This document shows, in pieces, positions 8,514 through 10,976 of a stretch of 10,976 nucleotides of DNA. The number at the start of each line of letters is the position of its first letter. The stretch's first letter is position 1. Below the pieces are notes generated by a model. It did no database searches and had not been told where the DNA came from. It saw nothing but the letters and a program-made list of their open reading frames with translations. This stretch comes from Gammaproteobacteria bacterium (GTDB lineage Bacteria; Pseudomonadota; Gammaproteobacteria; Arenicellales; JAOTYS01): positions 1 to 10,976 of the forward strand of contig JAOTYS010000121.1 of assembly GCA_029861795.1 (NCBI GenBank), in the 5' to 3' direction. A program made the translations under genes and the position numbers.

Positions 8514-9283
8514 CACTGCTCTCCTCGTGATACCCCCTCGCTCGATATCACCCCGGCCTGTTGGGACACGGACTTAATATGCGACGCGTGCTTTGATTTC
8601 TCGTGATCTATCCTCTCCTCAGAACGATACCAAAGCCAAACGGCTAAGACAGTGGCCACCAGGGCGCCTACGAACTGAGCGGCGATAAAGGCCGGTGCGT
8701 GCGCAAGCTGTATTCCCGAGAACGTGTCAGTGAAACACCGTCCTATCGTCACCGCAGGGTTGGCGAACGATGTTGACGACGTAAACCAGTAGCCCGCGGA
8801 GATATAGAGGCCCACTGCATAGGCGGTCGCTTGGGGACGCACACGAACACAACCTAGAATCGTCAAAACCAAACCGCAGGTGGCAATCGACTCGGCAAAT
8901 ACCTGCCCGAATCCTGCGCGTGCTTTGCTGGAGATCTCTAACACAGGAAAATCAAACATTAGATGCGCAACGACTACGCCGAGCAATGCGCCCAGTACCT
9001 GCACTGTCCAGTAGGCAATCACATCCCCTACTCCGATCTCGCGTCGCATGGCGAACGCCAGCGTAACGGCGGGATTGAAGTGTGCCCCCGATACAGGCCC
9101 AAAGATGAGAATCAACACAGCAAGAATTGCGCCGGTTGCCAGCGTGTTGCCCAGCAATGCGAGGGCATCATTACCTCCAGACAATGTTTCGCCCATGATG
9201 CCTGAGCCAACGACCACTGCGAGTAGCGCGGCGGTCCCGACAAACTCCGCAGTCAGTTTTCGTGCCAAGTCATTTTCGTTCAT
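8513..9283 (-). CDS. aqpS: AqpS-like aquaglyceroporin of an arsenic operon
   Basis: An inner-membrane MIP-family channel of 256 residues with six helices and both half-helix motifs: HFNPAV with NPA at 70-72 and FANPAVTIGR with NPA at 175-177. The Arg that usually follows the second NPA in water channels is Val here (178), which should widen and neutralise the selectivity filter; this is the pattern reported for the arsenic-operon channel AqpS of Sinorhizobium meliloti (recalled, not checked). AqpS conducts arsenite, so the channel can take the place of the ArsB or Acr3 pump. The polar C-terminal tail after about residue 220 is longer than usual (about 35 residues). It lies 30 bases after arsC and overlaps the amidase by one base. 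The ribosome binding site is weak, so translation may depend on the upstream genes. The family call is very firm; the aqpS name rests on the context and the filter. Confidence 0.9.
   Translation of the reverse strand: MNENDLARKLTAEFVGTAALLAVVVGSGIMGETLSGGNDALALLGNTLATGAILAVLILIFGPVSGAHFNPAVTLAFAMRREIGVGDVIAYWTVQVLGALLGVVVAHLMFDFPVLEISSKARAGFGQVFAESIATCGLVLTILGCVRVRPQATAYAVGLYISAGYWFTSSTSFANPAVTIGRCFTDTFSGIQLAHAPAFIAAQFVGALVATVLAVWLWYRSEERIDHEKSKHASHIKSVSQQAGVISSEGVSRGEQ
8521..8526 (-). promoter_or_regulatory. Shine-Dalgarno of the amidase inside the aquaporin gene
   Basis: On the minus strand GAGGAG lies seven bases before ATG 8513 and only four before GTG 8516. It supports the ATG start and lies within the end of the upstream coding region. 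Confidence 0.7.
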
Positions 9284-9313
9284 CGTGGCAACCAGAATCT
9301 TTGCGTAGAGAAT

Positions 9314-9850
9314 CTAGGCAGACGAATCCGGTGGCAATGCCTTTCCGATCCGGGAGAGTTTCCGTTGCAGTTTCAACCGATTGAACATCTCAATTGGCAG
9401 ATCAGCAAACAACTCAATCCTCGTTTTCAGTGTCTGGAACGCCTCCTCGAAGGCGCTCATCTGCTCATCCATGGTACCTGTCGCCGCGGCCGGGTCGGGA
9501 AGACCCCAATGAGCATCGACAGGCTGACCCGGCCACACCGGACAAACCTCAGCGGCAGCGCTGTCGCATACGGTGATCACAAAATTCATGTTTGGTGCGT
9601 CCTGACCGGCGAACTCATCCCAAGACTTACTATGCAGTCCTGCTGTCGATAAACTATATTTGTTCAGTATCTCAAGCGCCATCGGATGAACTTGTCCTTT
9701 CGGGTGACTACCCGCACTGTATCCCTTAAGAGGTACACGGCGTCCATCGAATTCTTGTGTCAGACTGTTGAGTATCGCTTCGGCCAAAATGCTCCGCGCA
9801 GAGTTCCCCGTACAGAGAAATAGGATGTTGTATGTCCTTTGGTTAGTCAT
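9314..9850 (-). CDS. arsC: Arsenate reductase ArsC, low-molecular-weight phosphatase type
   Basis: A cytoplasmic enzyme of 178 residues that reduces arsenate to arsenite. The phosphatase loop is CTGNSARS at 13-20, with nucleophile Cys 13 and Arg 19. Two further cysteines at 95 and 103 (TVCDSAAAEVCP) match the redox relay pair of the thioredoxin-coupled arsenate reductases, with one residue more between them than in Staphylococcus aureus ArsC. The general acid is Asp 119 in WGLPDP. A helical C-terminal extension of about 30 residues makes it longer than the roughly 130-residue classical enzyme and is common in proteobacterial members. The reductant may be thioredoxin or glutaredoxin/glutathione; this cannot be decided here. 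It lies 18 bases after arsR and 30 bases before the aquaporin gene. A G-rich stretch (GGGGGA) just before the ATG can act as ribosome binding site. Confidence 0.93.
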   Translation of the reverse strand: MTNQRTYNILFLCTGNSARSILAEAILNSLTQEFDGRRVPLKGYSAGSHPKGQVHPMALEILNKYSLSTAGLHSKSWDEFAGQDAPNMNFVITVCDSAAAEVCPVWPGQPVDAHWGLPDPAAATGTMDEQMSAFEEAFQTLKTRIELFADLPIEMFNRLKLQRKLSRIGKALPPDSSA

Positions 9851-9868
9851 GGGTCCCCCAGGCGCGAT

Positions 9869-10234
9869 TCAACGGGCGCCGCTAGATCGTCTCTGCTTTC
9901 TTGACGTGTCTGCTCTGACTCCATTGATCCAGGGCCCACACAACTCTGGATGACCGCTGCAACAGTTATCGGTCAGATAATTCATCAGCCTAGCCATCCG
10001 CACAAACTCTGCCCGATAGATAATGGATTGACTCACTCTGCGACTCGAGACCAGCCCAGCATGCTGCATCGCCTTGAGGTGAAATGACAACGTCGCAGCC
10101 GGACAGTCTAATCGCGCCGCGATCGTTCCCGCAGATAACCCTTCAGGACCCGCCTCCATAAGCAATCTAAACGCGTCCAACCGCGTCTCTTGAGCTAATG
10201 CATCAAGAATCTGAATTGCATCTCGTTTTTTCAT
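9869..10234 (-). CDS. arsR: ArsR/SmtB-family arsenic-responsive repressor
   Basis: A dimeric winged-helix repressor that leaves its operator when it binds arsenite. The 121 residues from ATG 10234 match the usual length. The core is DALAQETRLDAFRLLM (helices 1-2) and the recognition helix around PAATLSFHLKAMQHAGLV (about 45-62), followed by the beta-wing. The classical ELCVCDL site in helix 3 is absent. Instead Cys 91, Cys 92 and Cys 99 at the C-terminal helix (NCCSGHPELC) resemble the three-cysteine arsenite site of the Acidithiobacillus ferrooxidans type of ArsR. A GTG at 10309 would extend the N-terminus by 25 aromatic-rich residues unlike the family, so ATG 10234 is chosen. No Shine-Dalgarno sequence precedes it. 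A large palindrome covers this start codon. It is the first gene of the arsR-arsC-aqpS-amidase operon. Confidence 0.9.
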   Translation of the reverse strand: MKKRDAIQILDALAQETRLDAFRLLMEAGPEGLSAGTIAARLDCPAATLSFHLKAMQHAGLVSSRRVSQSIIYRAEFVRMARLMNYLTDNCCSGHPELCGPWINGVRADTSRKQRRSSGAR

Positions 10235-10262
10235 ATTTTTATGATAATAGAAATATGAAAAA
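10227..10262. promoter_or_regulatory. Palindromic ArsR operator over the arsR start
   Basis: A 36-base inverted repeat with perfect 12-base arms, TTTTTCATATTT (10227-10238) and AAATATGAAAAA (10251-10262). The ten-base centre is also mostly symmetric, so 16 of 18 pairs match. AT-rich dyads of this sort bind ArsR-family dimers. On the minus strand it contains TATTAT (10249-10244), a good minus-10 candidate, so bound repressor would block transcription start. It includes the arsR ATG at 10234. Confidence 0.65.
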
Positions 10263-10358
10263 TACGCTAGATCACCTACCCCAAACTCTTTAAAAAAACT
10301 ACTGGTCACCCCGATCTTCTAGGTCCCAAGCAGCACCAATCTTACGGCTGCGACAATC
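10235..10358. other. Gap between phosphotransferase and arsR, promoter region
   Basis: 124 bases between the stop of the upstream phosphotransferase and the arsR start. It is AT-rich near arsR and carries most of the palindrome. No good TTGACA-like minus-35 was found at the right distance from TATTAT, and no intrinsic terminator was seen for the upstream gene. Confidence 0.4.
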
Positions 10359-10976
10359 TCAATCTCCCTTCACTGCATTCATCAAGTCACCGAAGTTCTC
10401 TCGGTTCATGATCTCTTGGCAACGAGTAAATCGGTCCATGGCGTAATCCCAATAACTCGCAAAGTGATACGCTGGCCTAGGATTTTTGTTGACCTCCTGC
10501 AACACGCCCCACAGCGTCCATAATAAAAACACCAACGATTTTTGCAGAATCATTCTGCCGTGTTCCGCTTCGGTGGGTTCACGTCCGAGGTAGGTTTGGA
10601 GGAGAACCCGATCCTGTTCTTCCGAAAAATCAGTTTCCACCGATAAGTCGCCCAAATCCCAAAACGGATCGTTGTTGCCGCCAAATTCCCAATCGAGGAT
10701 GTAGACGCGCTTACCAGTATCGACCAGGTTTTCCGGCGCCGGATCATTATGGCATGGTGCCAAGGGTGGGCGGTTCGCTGCCAAAGCCTCACGAATGGTA
10801 TCCGCTTCTTTTTGTACTTTTTCGTACCCTCCAGGTAGCGGCGCATTTTTCTGCCGCAGCACATCGAGATATTCTTGCGCAACATTTTTCTCATCGAAAC
10901 GATTCAGAAACTGCCGGCCGCTGGTGTGGAGTCTTTTAAACGCGTCCGCGGCGCGGCGCACTGCACCCATGTCTTG
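10359..10976 (-). CDS. Choline/aminoglycoside kinase-like phosphotransferase, 5' end cut
   Basis: The C-terminal part (about 205 residues) of a protein-kinase-like phosphotransferase. The frame stays open through the window edge (codons for Gln-Asp before the first Met at 10970), and the ATP-binding N-lobe is missing, so the gene starts outside the window. The catalytic loop is CHNDPAPENLV (His 74, Asp 76 and Asn 81 counted from the Met at 10970), and the metal-binding DWE of LDWEFGGNNDPFWDLGDLS is at 93-95; this pairing is typical of choline/ethanolamine kinase relatives (APH family). The RLHTSG segment at 13-18 fits the same group. The likely activity is phosphorylation of a small alcohol or amino-alcohol with ATP; choline is possible but not shown. 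It lies on the same strand as the arsenic genes, 124 bases upstream of arsR, probably a separate unit. Confidence 0.88.
   Translation of the reverse strand, partial: QDMGAVRRAADAFKRLHTSGRQFLNRFDEKNVAQEYLDVLRQKNAPLPGGYEKVQKEADTIREALAANRPPLAPCHNDPAPENLVDTGKRVYILDWEFGGNNDPFWDLGDLSVETDFSEEQDRVLLQTYLGREPTEAEHGRMILQKSLVFLLWTLWGVLQEVNKNPRPAYHFASYWDYAMDRFTRCQEIMNRENFGDLMNAVKGD

Noticed and set aside
10235..10309. N-terminal extension of ArsR from GTG 10309
   Set aside because: The 25 extra residues are aromatic-rich, unlike the family, would be encoded across the operator and promoter region, and have no ribosome binding site.

Overview
The window looks like a chromosomal segment of a Pseudomonadota bacterium, probably an alpha- or gammaproteobacterium of moderate GC content. 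The best pointers are an arginine-rich-N-terminus MttB-family protein without pyrrolysine, an aquaporin-based arsenic operon and choline-kinase-like phosphotransferase genes, all common in marine and soil Proteobacteria. The lineage is an inference. No rRNA, tRNA, CRISPR array, insertion sequence or integrase was seen.

Left part (1-3570, plus strand): three tightly packed genes form a probable operon. They are a ten-helix DMT/EamA transporter (33-914), a non-pyrrolysine trimethylamine methyltransferase (MttB)-family protein (930-2459) and an Rv2258c-like SAM-dependent methyltransferase (2473-3570). Together they suggest uptake or export plus methyl-group chemistry on a small, possibly quaternary-amine, compound. 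No cognate corrinoid protein is encoded here.

Middle part (3571-7067): after a 128-base gap comes a 504-residue soluble protein that I do not recognise (3699-5213, plus), rich in conserved-looking His motifs. An 800-base, mostly non-coding stretch follows. It holds one credible small single-pass membrane protein (5507-5797, minus, with a good ribosome binding site). Then comes a zinc-dependent medium-chain alcohol dehydrogenase (6015-7067, plus) with an excellent Shine-Dalgarno sequence.

Right part (7089-10309, minus strand): an arsenic-resistance operon read right to left as arsR, arsC (low-molecular-weight phosphatase type), an aqpS-like aquaglyceroporin, and an amidase-signature hydrolase overlapping aqpS by one base. 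No ArsB or Acr3 pump is present. The layout therefore fits the scheme in which ArsC reduces arsenate to arsenite and the channel lets it run down its gradient out of the cell. A 36-base palindrome with perfect 12-base arms sits over the arsR start codon and is the likely ArsR operator.

Right edge (10359-10976, minus): the C-terminal two thirds or so of a choline/aminoglycoside kinase-like phosphotransferase, cut by the window end.

The most notable items are the channel-based ars operon with its coupled amidase, the strong arsR palindrome with a possibly leaderless start, the unrecognised His-rich 504-residue protein, and the orphan MttB-type gene next to a SAM methyltransferase.
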